Assembly: GCA_003478355.1 (NCBI GenBank)
Contig: QUFC01000003.1
Location: 1-64,000, forward strand
DNA length: 64,000 bases
Origin: Lachnospiraceae bacterium AM48-27BH
GTDB lineage: Bacteria > Bacillota > Clostridia > Lachnospirales > Lachnospiraceae
Direction: 5' to 3'
Part shown: positions 8,402 through 16,995 of the stretch, piece by piece
Position numbering within the stretch: the first letter of the stretch is position 1
How the letters are laid out: each line of letters starts with the position of its first letter
Program-made: the position numbers and the translations under genes
The notes under the pieces: model-generated
What the model was told of the DNA's origin: nothing
The model's database searches: none
Seen by the model: the letters and a program-made list of their open reading frames with translations, nothing else

Positions 8402-9781
8402 TTAGTTGCCCAGAGTCTCATTTACACCGTCTAACAGTGCCTTCGCTGCTGCTGCTGCATCATAATCATCAGAGCTTAATTTACCAAATACTTTGTAGTA
8501 AACACCATCTGGATTAGCCTTTAAGTCATTGTGCTCAAACTTGGAATCCAGTGGGAACTTGGAGTGATCCATAACTTTCGCATTTGCTTCTTTTACTAAT
8601 GCGTTGCCAAGATTCTTCTCATCTAATACTGTCTTTGCTGCTGCGGAGCATGGGATACCACGCTCAGTAGCGCAGATCTCGATGCCTTCCGGATCATTTA
8701 ACAGGTAGTTGATCAGCATTGCTGCTTCCTTTGGATGAGCAGAGTTAGCGGAAACTGCAAGACCCATAGAGATCTTGGTAAATCCACCATTGTAATCACC
8801 AAATTTGATGAAATCGCCAATTACAAATTCCTGGTTTGGTTTGTTGGTACTCTCAACAACTGCCTTCTGGAACTTGGATGCAGAAGAATCCCACTCGAAG
8901 ATACCTGCATATTTACCATCGATCCACTTTGCGTTCTTATCAAGAGAATCGGCCATATCGCCGTTGATGGTTGCCAGTGTTGGGATCACATGACCATCTT
9001 CCAGTTTGTTGATGAAGTCCATGCCAGTTGCGATCTCTTCCTCTGTATACTGTACTTCGCCGTTCTCTACCCATGGTTTTCCATATACGGACTCCAGATA
9101 ATATACTAAGAAGATCATACGATCATACTCACTAAGCGCTAATGGATAGTAATCCTCGTTGTAAGCCTTGAATGCCTCGCCTGCTGCAAATAAGGAAGCC
9201 TCATCTGTTGGCAGAGCAACGCCAACTTCGTCAAATGTGGTCTTATTCCAGTAGAACAGACGTCCGGTTAATGCTACCGGCACTGCCATTAATTTGCCAT
9301 CTGCTTTACAAAGCTCCAGAGCATCAGATGGGAACTGTGTCAGATCCAGAACATCGGAGTAATCTTCCAGATTTGCAAAGTTTGTACCGTTACCGCTGTA
9401 AGACTCGATCCAGTTCCAGTTGATCTGCATTACATCTGCTGCATTGCCGCCCATGATGTTTAATGCCTGTTTCTCTTCCCAGCCGGACCATGCGCCGTAC
9501 TCGGTAGTTACGGTAATATATGGATATTTCTCCATGAAAGCTGCTACTGCTTTCTCTGTTGCCTCATGTCTGGAGTCACCGCCCCACCAGGAGAACTTTA
9601 ATTCCACTGGTTCCTGGCTGTCTGCTGCATCACCTGCTGCAGAAGACTCTGCTGCTGTCGTATCAGCCGCTGCTGCTGCGGTTGTCTCTTTTGCAGTGTT
9701 GCTGCCGCCGCATGCTGCTAAAGACAGTGTCATGGCGGAAGCCAGTGTCAGGGACATTGCTTTTTTAATGCTTCTTCTCAT
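8402..9781 (-). CDS. ABC transporter sugar-binding lipoprotein
   Basis: 459-residue extracellular solute-binding protein (family 1). The signal peptide MRRSIKKAMSLTLASAMTLS ends in a lipobox, LAAC-GG, then an Ala/Thr/Ser-rich linker, so the mature protein is membrane-anchored on the outside and captures oligosaccharides for the two permeases. The ATG at 9781 is chosen over a longer frame because GGGAGAG precedes it and the lipoprotein signal begins there. A paralogue with similar N-terminal features (EPVxxRFSWWGGxSRHKAT) is at 20020-21393. The pectin substrate is inferred from neighbours. Confidence 0.94.
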   Translation of the reverse strand: MRRSIKKAMSLTLASAMTLSLAACGGSNTAKETTAAAAADTTAAESSAAGDAADSQEPVELKFSWWGGDSRHEATEKAVAAFMEKYPYITVTTEYGAWSGWEEKQALNIMGGNAADVMQINWNWIESYSGNGTNFANLEDYSDVLDLTQFPSDALELCKADGKLMAVPVALTGRLFYWNKTTFDEVGVALPTDEASLFAAGEAFKAYNEDYYPLALSEYDRMIFLVYYLESVYGKPWVENGEVQYTEEEIATGMDFINKLEDGHVIPTLATINGDMADSLDKNAKWIDGKYAGIFEWDSSASKFQKAVVESTNKPNQEFVIGDFIKFGDYNGGFTKISMGLAVSANSAHPKEAAMLINYLLNDPEGIEICATERGIPCSAAAKTVLDEKNLGNALVKEANAKVMDHSKFPLDSKFEHNDLKANPDGVYYKVFGKLSSDDYDAAAAAKALLDGVNETLGN

Positions 9782-9837
9782 AATAATTACTCTCCCTTTC
9801 CTATTTTGTGTGCGCTCCCGGTTGCAAATTTTAATGT

Positions 9838-9851
9838 TGCAAAGGTTTGCA
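9838..9851. promoter_or_regulatory. Palindromic operator candidate in the binding-protein leader
   Basis: TGCAAAGGTTTGCA is a perfect 14-bp palindrome of LacI-operator type. Two further TTGCAA motifs flank it. It lies about 90 bases downstream of the predicted start of transcription, so it would act as a roadblock rather than by covering the promoter. Confidence 0.45.
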
Positions 9852-9943
9852 CAATCTTGCAAAAAATTATGCATATTCGACACCTCCGCCGCTTCGCGAT
9901 TGTACCGTGTCAAAAACATGCACCATTTCTTGTTGATGTCTGT

Positions 9944-9972
9944 ATTATAGCATTGTTTATATTGCTTGTCTA
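9944..9972 (-). promoter_or_regulatory. Promoter of pectin module 1
   Basis: TAGACA (9967-9972), 17-bp spacer, TATAAT (9944-9949) on the minus strand, about 160 bp before the binding-protein ATG. The 329-bp interval 9782-10110 holds this promoter, the palindrome at 9838 and the divergent GH105 promoter region; nothing else is seen in it. Confidence 0.7.
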
Positions 9973-10049
9973 TTATATATTTTGTCTATTTTTTCACCAT
10001 CTTTTTGGTGCTAATGACTAATTTCTTTTCTGTGTCGTCTATGTTAATA

Positions 10050-10072
10050 TATACTATATGCAAACGTTTGAA
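10050..10072 (+). promoter_or_regulatory. GH105 promoter -10 and LacI/cre-type operator
   Basis: TATACT (10050-10055) with a poor -35, then the operator-like TGCAAACGTTTGAA (10059-10072) overlapping the expected transcription start. The position suits repression by a LacI-family protein. It also resembles a cre site for CcpA, and sequence alone does not separate the two. Confidence 0.5.
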
Positions 10073-10110
10073 ACGCAAAGTTTTCAGCAATTATAGAAAG
10101 AGGTATGAGT

Positions 10111-11238
10111 ATGGAAATCCTTGACCGCTATATTGATCAGCTTTTAGAAAAAAGCAGCCCTCAGGCACCGATCTGGAATATCGAAAAGATCCGGCAGGGG
10201 GCAAAACCTTCCTGGAACTATATTGATGGCTGCATGATCAATGCCATTCTGGAACTTTATCACATTAAGAAGAACCCGGCTTATCTGGAATTTGCCGATG
10301 CATTTATTGATTATTTTGTATGTGAAGACGGTTCCATTCTTTCCTATGACCCGAAGGAATACAATCTGGACAATGTCAATGCCGGCAAGACCTTATTTGA
10401 CTTATATAAACTGACCGGTAAAGCGAAATATCGCAAGGCCATGGATACGGTATACAGCCAGCTTCAGGGGCAGCCACGCACATCTACCGGCAATTTCTGG
10501 CACAAGCTGATCTATCCGAACCAGATATGGCTGGATGGCCTTTATATGGCACAGCCGTTCTATATGCAGTATGAATTGACCTTCAACGATGGAAAAAACT
10601 GTGAGGACAGCTACCAGCAGTTTCTTACCGTTTACGATAAGATGCGGGATTTGAGAAATGGACTTTATTATCACGCTTATGACGATTCCCGCGAAAGCTT
10701 CTGGTGCGACAAAGTAACAGGTCTTTCCGACAACTTCTGGCTCCGCGCCCTTGGCTGGTATGCCATGGCACTGATCGACACCATGGAGGTGATGCCAGAA
10801 TCCATGAAGGAAGAAAAAGAAACTCTGGGCCGGATCTATCATGAGTTGATCGATTCTATGCTTCCATACCAGGATGAGGAAACCGGCATGTGGTATCAGG
10901 TAGTCAACCGCGGTGGTATCCGCCCAAATTACCTGGAGACCTCCGGTTCCGCCATCTTTGCTTACGCTATCATGAAGAGCGTGCGACTGGGATTTTTAGA
11001 TGATTCTTATTTTGTTTATGGCAAGAAAGCCTTTGACGGGATTTGCAAAAAATATCTGTCTGAGGAAAACGGTGAACTGCAGTTAGGCGGCATCTGCCTG
11101 GTGGCAGGTCTTGGAAATAAGGAGATGCGGGAAGGCACTTTTGATTATTATATGAGAGAACCCGTAGTAAAGAATGAGGCCAAGGGCGTGGCGCCGCTCA
11201 TTCTGGCGTATGTGGAAGTGCTGATGACGGAGCAGTAA
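10111..11238 (+). CDS. GH105 unsaturated uronyl hydrolase
   Basis: About 375-residue (alpha/alpha)6-barrel hydrolase of the YteR/YesR family, which removes the 4,5-unsaturated uronic acid from the non-reducing end of lyase-generated pectin or rhamnogalacturonan fragments. The signature WLDGLYMAQPFYMQYE carries the expected catalytic Asp, and FWLRALGWYAMAL is also typical. No signal peptide, so it acts after import. The second ATG (10111) is preferred over 10105 because AGAGG lies 7 bases before it. It is transcribed divergently from the binding-protein operon and ends in its own terminator. Paralogue at 18797-19927. Confidence 0.92.
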   Translation: MEILDRYIDQLLEKSSPQAPIWNIEKIRQGAKPSWNYIDGCMINAILELYHIKKNPAYLEFADAFIDYFVCEDGSILSYDPKEYNLDNVNAGKTLFDLYKLTGKAKYRKAMDTVYSQLQGQPRTSTGNFWHKLIYPNQIWLDGLYMAQPFYMQYELTFNDGKNCEDSYQQFLTVYDKMRDLRNGLYYHAYDDSRESFWCDKVTGLSDNFWLRALGWYAMALIDTMEVMPESMKEEKETLGRIYHELIDSMLPYQDEETGMWYQVVNRGGIRPNYLETSGSAIFAYAIMKSVRLGFLDDSYFVYGKKAFDGICKKYLSEENGELQLGGICLVAGLGNKEMREGTFDYYMREPVVKNEAKGVAPLILAYVEVLMTEQ

Positions 11239-11248
11239 AATCAAAAAT

Positions 11249-11286
11249 AACGCCGCTTCGCAGAGATTTTTCTCTGAAGCGGCGTT
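11249..11286 (+). terminator. Terminator of GH105
   Basis: Long stem AACGCCGCTTC...AGCGGCGTT with an inner CAGAGA/TCTCTG, followed by GTTTTTG, ten bases after the stop codon. Confidence 0.85.
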
Positions 11287-11342
11287 GTTTTTGATACTAA
11301 GCAGCTGTGATTTTTGATGATTTCGTGGCAGCCACTTTCATA

Positions 11343-11468
11343 TCATAACATTTTTGTCGATTTAATCCACTGTCCAATTATGTATTGCCAATTCTGTCGA
11401 TCTTGTAAAACCCTTAAAACAATAACCTCTTTTCCACTCTGAGCAATCATAACTCTGTAATGCTCCAT
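11343..11468 (-). pseudogene. Truncated ParE/RelE-type toxin remnant
   Basis: A 41-codon frame with GGAGG just before its ATG. The segment YRVMIAQSGKEVIVLRVLQDRQNW resembles only the C-terminal strand region of ParE/RelE toxins, which normally exceed 80 residues. The N-terminal half is absent between it and the antitoxin-like gene. It begins 9 bases after that gene's stop, the usual antitoxin-toxin order. Family assignment is from pattern recognition on a short sequence, so it is tentative. An unrelated small protein is the alternative. Confidence 0.45.
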
Positions 11469-11477
11469 AATCCTCCG

Positions 11478-11639
11478 TCAAACAGCATCAATTTCTACCC
11501 ATGCTTCCTCAAGTGTCTGAACTCTCCCCTGTTCAACATCATCAAGGGCATCATCCAATGTTTTCAGTAACAGTTTCATCTTCGTATTTTCATCATAAGT
11601 AAAAGTGTTTGATTTGTTTGTTTCTGCTAATACAGCCAT
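11478..11639 (-). CDS. Small antitoxin-like protein (53 aa)
   Basis: 53 residues from an ATG with a GAGGTGATAAGAGT ribosome site. The C-terminal LDDALDDVEQGRVQTLEEAW segment matches the 'aGr...eea' helix common in RelB/ParD/Phd-type antitoxins, which neutralise the toxin and repress the operon. The N-terminal part is short and has no clear DNA-binding fold. The downstream partner is truncated, so this is probably a relict or orphan antitoxin. The stretch 11239-11762 otherwise holds only the two flanking terminators. Confidence 0.5.
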   Translation of the reverse strand: MAVLAETNKSNTFTYDENTKMKLLLKTLDDALDDVEQGRVQTLEEAWVEIDAV

Positions 11640-11701
11640 ACTCTTATCACCTCACTTTTGTTTCTATGCTTATTTTAGTGAATGATTACTTATATGTCAA
11701 G

Positions 11702-11733
11702 GAGGGGCATGTCCGTAAATGGACATGCCCCTC
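11702..11733 (-). terminator. Terminator of uxaB
   Basis: Thirteen-bp perfect stem (GAGGGGCATGTCC/GGACATGCCCCTC) with a 6-base loop, about 30 bases after the uxaB stop codon. Confidence 0.8.
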
Positions 11734-11762
11734 TCTTATCACATCGCTTACTTCAGTTTTTA

Positions 11763-13099
11763 TTATCTTGACAGAACTACATCGTATGCAGCGCCCATGC
11801 CCTTCTCTTCGATCAGGTCATAGTACTCCTGAACAACTGGAAGCATATCGCTTAAATCCTGGCCCCAGTACTCGGACTTCTTTAAGATGTCTGCTACAGA
11901 AGCAGTCTTCATGAACTTCATGATCTCTTCATCATCGTTCGCCTCATCGGTGCGATAGAATGCGATCAGAGCTGCCAGAGAGAATGTCAGACCCTGTGGA
12001 TAGGAACCTTTCTCCTCTTTGTACTCTAAGATAGTCGGCAGAACTCTTGCTTTAAACTTGGAAACGGAGTTCAGTGCGATGGACAGCAGCAGATGTTTGA
12101 TGAATGGGTTGGAGAATCTCTCCAGAACTGCTGCACCGAACTTGCGGTTGTCCTCGGTATCACCGATGGTAGGAATGATCTCCTCGAAGATGCATTTCTT
12201 TAACAGAGCGGATACTTTCTCATCCTTTAAGCACTGTCCCACGGTCTCTAAGCCGTACAGACGGGCTCCTAATACCATGGAAGTATGAGCACCGTTTAAG
12301 ATTCTTACTTTTCTCTTCTTGTATGGATCTACGTTGTCAGTCCAGATTACATTGAAGCCAGCCTTCTGCAGTGGAAGCTCGTCCTCATGATGTCCCTGGA
12401 TTACCCACAGATGGAAGATCTCAGCGGTATCCATCATATTATCCTGCTCGCCGATTCTCTCGCACAGAGCTGCATGCTCGTCTCTTGGGAAACCGGTTAC
12501 GATACGGTCTACTAAGGTAGAGCAGAAATCATTCTCTTTCTTTAACCATGCCTTGAACTCATCGCCTAAGTTCCACAGATCTGCGTACTGCTCGCAGCAC
12601 TTCTCCAGTTCTTCGCCGTTGTGGTCGATCAGCTCGCAGGACAGGATGATAAAGCCCTTTAAGCCTAACTGGAATCTCTTATATAATAACTGGGTCAGTT
12701 TGCCAGGGAAGCTCTTTGCCGGAGCATCCTCGAACTTGTTGTCTGCTACGAACTGGATACCTGCCTCTGTTGTGTTAGAAACGATGAAGCGGAAATCCGG
12801 GTTCTCAGCCAGTGCCATATATGCTGCGTTATCTGTATATGGATTAACACATCTGGAGATCACGTCGATGTGCGTATGCTCGTTAACGACCTGACCATTA
12901 TCAATACCTCTTAAGAACAGGTTGTACTCACAGTTCTGCTTCTCCAGCATCTCGCACATACCTTTCTCGATAGGCTGTACGATCACAACAGAACCATCAA
13001 ATAAGTTCTGGTCTTTTAATTTCTGGAAGAATAATCTACGAAACCTCTTAAAAATCCACCCTCGCCAAACTGAATAACTGTTTCTTTACGATTGCTCAT
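11763..13099 (-). CDS. uxaB: Tagaturonate reductase (frameshifted as read)
   Basis: NAD-dependent altronate:tagaturonate oxidoreductase of the mannitol-dehydrogenase superfamily. It reduces tagaturonate to altronate in the galacturonate pathway, the fate of pectin monomers. From ATG 13099 (GGAGG upstream) the frame reads MSNRKETVIQFGEGGFLRGF, the N-terminal Rossmann signature, then hits a stop near 13020. The next frame continues FQKLKDQNLFDGSVVIVQPIE to the end. One missing T in TATT(T)CTTCC restores about 445 residues. It has a promoter flanked by two palindromic operators and its own terminator. uxaC and uxaA are not in the window. Confidence 0.88.
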
Positions 13100-13121
13100 T
13101 GTCTGCCGACCTCCATAAAAT

Positions 13122-13135
13122 TGTAAGTGCTTACA
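13122..13135. promoter_or_regulatory. Operator 1 of uxaB
   Basis: Near-perfect palindrome TGTAAGTGCTTACA, lying about 10-20 bases downstream of the predicted transcription start and just before the ribosome site. It pairs with operator 2, centres 67 bp apart. Confidence 0.65.
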
Positions 13136-13150
13136 TTTGTTTCTGAAACT

Positions 13151-13179
13151 ACTATACAACATTTCATTTCACAATGCAA
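13151..13179 (-). promoter_or_regulatory. uxaB promoter
   Basis: TTGCAT (13174-13179), 17-bp spacer, TATAGT (13151-13156) on the minus strand, between two similar palindromes. Confidence 0.75.
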
Positions 13180-13188
13180 GCACTTTTT

Positions 13189-13202
13189 TGTAAGCGCTTA
13201 CA
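13189..13202. promoter_or_regulatory. Operator 2 of uxaB
   Basis: Perfect palindrome TGTAAGCGCTTACA with the central CG typical of LacI-family operators; it also fits the cre consensus. It lies just upstream of the -35 element, so with operator 1 a repressor could loop the promoter. Confidence 0.65.
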
Positions 13203-13213
13203 TTTCTTATATT

Positions 13214-13244
13214 GTTACCGTTCATGCATTGCACGAACGGTAAC
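13214..13244. repeat. 31-bp palindromic repeat, copy B
   Basis: GTTACCGTTC (13214-13223) and GAACGGTAAC (13235-13244) form a perfect 10-bp stem around an 11-base loop. Same length and ends as the repeats at 36851 and 38020. It directly follows the MATE stop codon. Confidence 0.7.
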
Positions 13245-13245
13245 A

Positions 13246-14574
13246 TCATATAAACTTTTTCTCCATCCATTTCCCGCTGCGCATTCTCAGATAAAATATC
13301 ATTCCCCGAAAAGCCCAGTCCAGTCCCATTGCCATCCAGACACCCAGAACACCTACTGTCAGGAATTCACGGAACAGATAACTGCATCCCACGCGGAAGG
13401 TCCACATGGAAAAAATGGAAATTCCCAACACAAAATTCACATCGCTGGATGCCTTTAATACACACGGGATATTAAAGGCAAATACCCAGGTCACACCGCA
13501 GATGAGCGAATGGAAGCAGATCAGTTGTCTGGCCACTGCAGCCGTTTCTTCCGTCAGGCGATAAAATCCTGTAATCTGCCCTGACCACACATATGCCGCA
13601 ACTGCCAGCCCCGCTTCTAAAAGAAAGGAAACAAATAATATGTGTGACGCATAAAACTGTGCTTCTTTCTTCCGTTCAGCTCCAATGCACTGCCCTACGA
13701 CCGTTGTCATGCCTAGTCCAACTGCATAAGCCGGCATCTGGATAAAATCTGCCACCGTTAATGCCACTGCATTTGCTGCAATCGCAGTTGTCCCATAAGA
13801 TGTAACAACACCCTGCACCAAAAGCTTACCAACATGAAAAATCCCATCCTCTAAGGCCATCGGAACTGCCAAACGCATGATATTCCTGACAATGAAGCTT
13901 TCTCTCGGAAGACCGGCAAATTTTCTTAATCCGACGCTTCTCTCGCCCATTCCGAGACATATCAGTAAAAATCCACCACCAATTCCTTTCGCAAGTAATG
14001 ACGCGAGTCCGGCTCCAAATACGCCCCAGCCCATCCCATAGATCAACGCTGCATTCAGTACAATATTGGTCAGACAGGTCACTACAGATCCTGCAAGAGA
14101 AATTCTGGATTCTCCCATGCCTCGGAACAAAGCGCTGCAGGAATCAAACAGCATAATACAGGGATATGCAAGTGCCGATAAATAGAAATAGGTCACTGCC
14201 TCCTTGAGTACCTGTGGCTCTGCATTTCCAAAAATACTTTTCAGAAGGAACTGATTCCCAGCACAGCAGCATAATCCTAAGATCACTGCTAATGTAACTG
14301 AAAGGATCAAAAGCTGCTTAGCAACGGAATTCGCATTTTTATCATCGCCTTTTCCCAGATACTGAATACACAAAATGCTGCCACCAGCTGCCAGAGCCGA
14401 AAATACGCTGTGGAACAGCATATTAATCGAATTAACCAGGGAAATTCCGGATATCGCCACTTCTCCCACCGGTGCTACCATCAGCATATCCGCAATCCCG
14501 ATTGTTCCTAAAAATACCTGTTCCACGATCAGCGGGACAATCAAAGATACTAATTGTTTCCTGCTAAACATCAT
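13246..14574 (-). CDS. MATE-family efflux transporter
   Basis: 442-residue, twelve-helix multidrug and toxin extrusion-type exporter driven by a cation gradient. Two homologous six-helix halves are recognisable, beginning LVSLIVPLIVEQVFLGTIGIAD and RLAVPMALEDGIFHVGK. It is the last gene of the second pectin operon, only 6 bases after the TIM-barrel gene, so it is probably co-expressed with pectin uptake. A substrate cannot be read from sequence; export of a sugar acid or of an inhibitory plant compound is possible but unsupported. A palindromic repeat follows the stop. Confidence 0.9.
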   Translation of the reverse strand: MMFSRKQLVSLIVPLIVEQVFLGTIGIADMLMVAPVGEVAISGISLVNSINMLFHSVFSALAAGGSILCIQYLGKGDDKNANSVAKQLLILSVTLAVILGLCCCAGNQFLLKSIFGNAEPQVLKEAVTYFYLSALAYPCIMLFDSCSALFRGMGESRISLAGSVVTCLTNIVLNAALIYGMGWGVFGAGLASLLAKGIGGGFLLICLGMGERSVGLRKFAGLPRESFIVRNIMRLAVPMALEDGIFHVGKLLVQGVVTSYGTTAIAANAVALTVADFIQMPAYAVGLGMTTVVGQCIGAERKKEAQFYASHILFVSFLLEAGLAVAAYVWSGQITGFYRLTEETAAVARQLICFHSLICGVTWVFAFNIPCVLKASSDVNFVLGISIFSMWTFRVGCSYLFREFLTVGVLGVWMAMGLDWAFRGMIFYLRMRSGKWMEKKFI

Positions 14575-14580
14575 ATAGTT

Positions 14581-15393
14581 TTATTCTCCAAGGATCCTCT
14601 TCAAATACTCCAGACTCTTTCGGGCACAGGTCCGTGTGTCCGGTTCACAGTTCGTTTCCAACGCTAATGCGCCATCATATCCAATCTCCTTTAATGCCTG
14701 GATCGTTTCCTGAAAATCATAATGAGCATGTCCCGGATACCAGCGGTCATTATCTGCCACATGGACATGACCGATATACCCTTTTCCTGCCCGGATCGCA
14801 TCTCCGATATGAGCCTCCTCAATATTCATGTGGACGGTATCAATATGAAGCAGCAGCTTTTGAAATTTTTCTTTTTTTAAATACTCCACGCCTTCCGCAA
14901 TCGTTGTCAGATAGTCGCTTTCAAACCGGTTCATGATCTCGAATCCAAGCCGTACCTGATAATGTTCAGCCAGATCATCCAGCTTGTGTAAGCTGTCAGT
15001 CAGATTCTTCTTAAACTCTTCTCCATCATCATGGCAGTCGGAAAACCGTCCCGCCACCAGTCCTAAAATCACCAGTGCCTGATCCGGAGCTGCTGTCACC
15101 ATATGCTGTTCCAGATGCCGGATGGCTGCCTTTCGTACTGCCTGGTCTGCAGCACCGAGACTGTAATGCAGCCGTCCATAGACAGAACCGGTTCCGATCG
15201 ATGTCAGGCGAATGTTATATTTTTTCAATAAGCTCCACAATTCCTGTCGATCGATCTCCGCCGAATCAAAAATATGCATTTCCACACCTTGATAACCGTC
15301 CTCTGCCATCTGTGGAATAATCTCCGCATATGGGCCATGATAGACTAGAAAGTTATCATCCTGTGACAAAGTTCCTGTTGTTGAAATGATCAT
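14581..15393 (-). CDS. Sugar isomerase/epimerase-like TIM-barrel protein
   Basis: 270-residue protein of the xylose-isomerase-like TIM-barrel superfamily (AP endonuclease 2 fold). Metal-ligand-type segments are visible: GFEIMNRFES (Glu), LLLHIDTVHMNIEE (Asp, His), GHVHVADNDRWYPGH and ALETNC (Glu). Such proteins isomerise or epimerise sugars and keto-sugars in the cytoplasm. The start codon lies one base after the GH28 stop codon, so it is tightly coupled and probably acts on a pectin-derived sugar. The exact substrate is unknown; tagaturonate/fructuronate or related epimerisation is one possibility. Confidence 0.8.
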   Translation of the reverse strand: MIISTTGTLSQDDNFLVYHGPYAEIIPQMAEDGYQGVEMHIFDSAEIDRQELWSLLKKYNIRLTSIGTGSVYGRLHYSLGAADQAVRKAAIRHLEQHMVTAAPDQALVILGLVAGRFSDCHDDGEEFKKNLTDSLHKLDDLAEHYQVRLGFEIMNRFESDYLTTIAEGVEYLKKEKFQKLLLHIDTVHMNIEEAHIGDAIRAGKGYIGHVHVADNDRWYPGHAHYDFQETIQALKEIGYDGALALETNCEPDTRTCARKSLEYLKRILGE

Positions 15394-15394
15394 A

Positions 15395-16981
15395 CTACCG
15401 AACAGCTCCTTTCTCCTCTCCGTCTACGATCAAATGATCAATGTTATGGAAATCAAAGGCTTCTCCCTCATTGCCCTCTACCGTTACATGATTCATGACC
15501 AGTGTATTCGCATTATTGATATATAAACCTAACTTGCATGTTTCTCCCAAGTCATCCATCATAGCTGGTTCCATTGGAACTGGATCAGAAGCATAATCGA
15601 CATGGATATTCTCCATTTCTACATAATCGATCTTCTGCTCTGGAAGTCCATAAAGAAATGCACCTGCTGCATGGCAATGGCTGCACTCAATGTTTTTAAA
15701 TACCAGATGGTTCACTGCCGGTGTCCTCTCATCAACAGGAAGCGGAGATTTACACTTTACATACTCTGAATGACAATCTGGATCACAGCAATTATAAAAG
15801 CAATTCACTACAAAAGGAGTCCTTACATCTTCCATCTGAATGTCTTCAAAACAGATTCCTTCTATCGTTGCGTCCTTGCCTCTTCCGCGACGGGTTTTGA
15901 TCCGCAAGCCGCGGTCTGTATTCTTAAAGATACATTTACTGGCATGAAGATTTCTCACACCGCCAGCCATCTCACTTCCTATCGAAACAGCTCCATGACC
16001 ATTTTCCATATAACACTGACGGATTTCTAAGTTCTGTGATGGTTCTTTGTACTTATGACCCATATAATACTTGCCGGACTTCACGGCAATACAGTCATCT
16101 CCCAGTGAAAAATGAACACCGATCACTTCCAGGCCATTGACCGATTCCGGATCCATCCCATCTGTATTCGGAGAATCCCATGGATTTAAAATGGTCAGAT
16201 CCAAAAAACGGATCTTTCTGGAAAAATACGGATGCAGATTCCAGGACGGGCTGTTCTGGACAGTAAGACCATGAACCGTCACATTCTCACAATTATTTAA
16301 AAAGATCATTCTCGGGCGGAATGCTATGATCTTTGCTCTGTCATCCTCCCACCAGTTATCATTGGCAGCATTGCCATCCAGCACACCTCCACCGGTGATC
16401 ACCACATTGGAAACACCAATTCCGGTGATCATACTCGCAAAGCAATCCAATGGATTTCCTTCCCATGATCCGAGATTATATTCTTTTTCTTCGTCATAAC
16501 TCTGGATCATACCAGGAAGTACCGGAATCATTTTTCGGTCAATCGTTCCAGAAAGCACAGCCTCATCATCCAGATCAATGCAGATATTGCTCTTTAAAAA
16601 CAGGCTGGAAACCTTGTAAATACCCTTTGGAATCCAGACACGGCTCTGCGCCGGGCATGCCATGATCGCTGCCTGTATTGCAGCAGTATCATCGTGGATT
16701 CCATCACCAACTGCCTGAAAGCGCTTTACATCCAGTGTAACAAATTCATAATCTGTATGAATCACCGTGATTTCCGAACTATCATTTTTGCTCTTTATCT
16801 GGATCTCATAATCCGTATCCGGTTTCAGATTTTTAATCGTCTGCGTAGCACGGTCTGATTCCATATATTTTTCCCCGTTGAGCCAGATCTCATAGGGCTC
16901 ATTGGTATTCCAGATACCAAAATCTTCCACCTCGATCATCGCCTTACGGGATGTGAGAAATAGAACAGAAAATTTTAACAT
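15395..16981 (-). CDS. GH28 polygalacturonase-family enzyme, second copy
   Basis: 528 residues with the same architecture as 4301-5854: an N-terminal beta-sandwich (to about residue 80), then a beta-helix with GH28 signatures NTDGMDPES, GDDCIAVKSGK, GHGAVSIGSEM and RIKT. No signal peptide, so it acts on imported galacturonides. The ATG follows AGGAGGAGACCT, directly after the permease gene. The two GH28 copies are clearly paralogous but differ throughout, so this is an old duplication or separate acquisition, and they may prefer different oligosaccharides. Confidence 0.93.
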   Translation of the reverse strand: MLKFSVLFLTSRKAMIEVEDFGIWNTNEPYEIWLNGEKYMESDRATQTIKNLKPDTDYEIQIKSKNDSSEITVIHTDYEFVTLDVKRFQAVGDGIHDDTAAIQAAIMACPAQSRVWIPKGIYKVSSLFLKSNICIDLDDEAVLSGTIDRKMIPVLPGMIQSYDEEKEYNLGSWEGNPLDCFASMITGIGVSNVVITGGGVLDGNAANDNWWEDDRAKIIAFRPRMIFLNNCENVTVHGLTVQNSPSWNLHPYFSRKIRFLDLTILNPWDSPNTDGMDPESVNGLEVIGVHFSLGDDCIAVKSGKYYMGHKYKEPSQNLEIRQCYMENGHGAVSIGSEMAGGVRNLHASKCIFKNTDRGLRIKTRRGRGKDATIEGICFEDIQMEDVRTPFVVNCFYNCCDPDCHSEYVKCKSPLPVDERTPAVNHLVFKNIECSHCHAAGAFLYGLPEQKIDYVEMENIHVDYASDPVPMEPAMMDDLGETCKLGLYINNANTLVMNHVTVEGNEGEAFDFHNIDHLIVDGEEKGAVR

Positions 16982-16995
16982 AGGTCTCCTCCTTT

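Noticed and set aside
9420-9950. 176-codon plus-strand frame opposite the binding-protein gene
   Set aside because: Antisense shadow of the lipoprotein gene, whose family, lipobox and ribosome site are clear.
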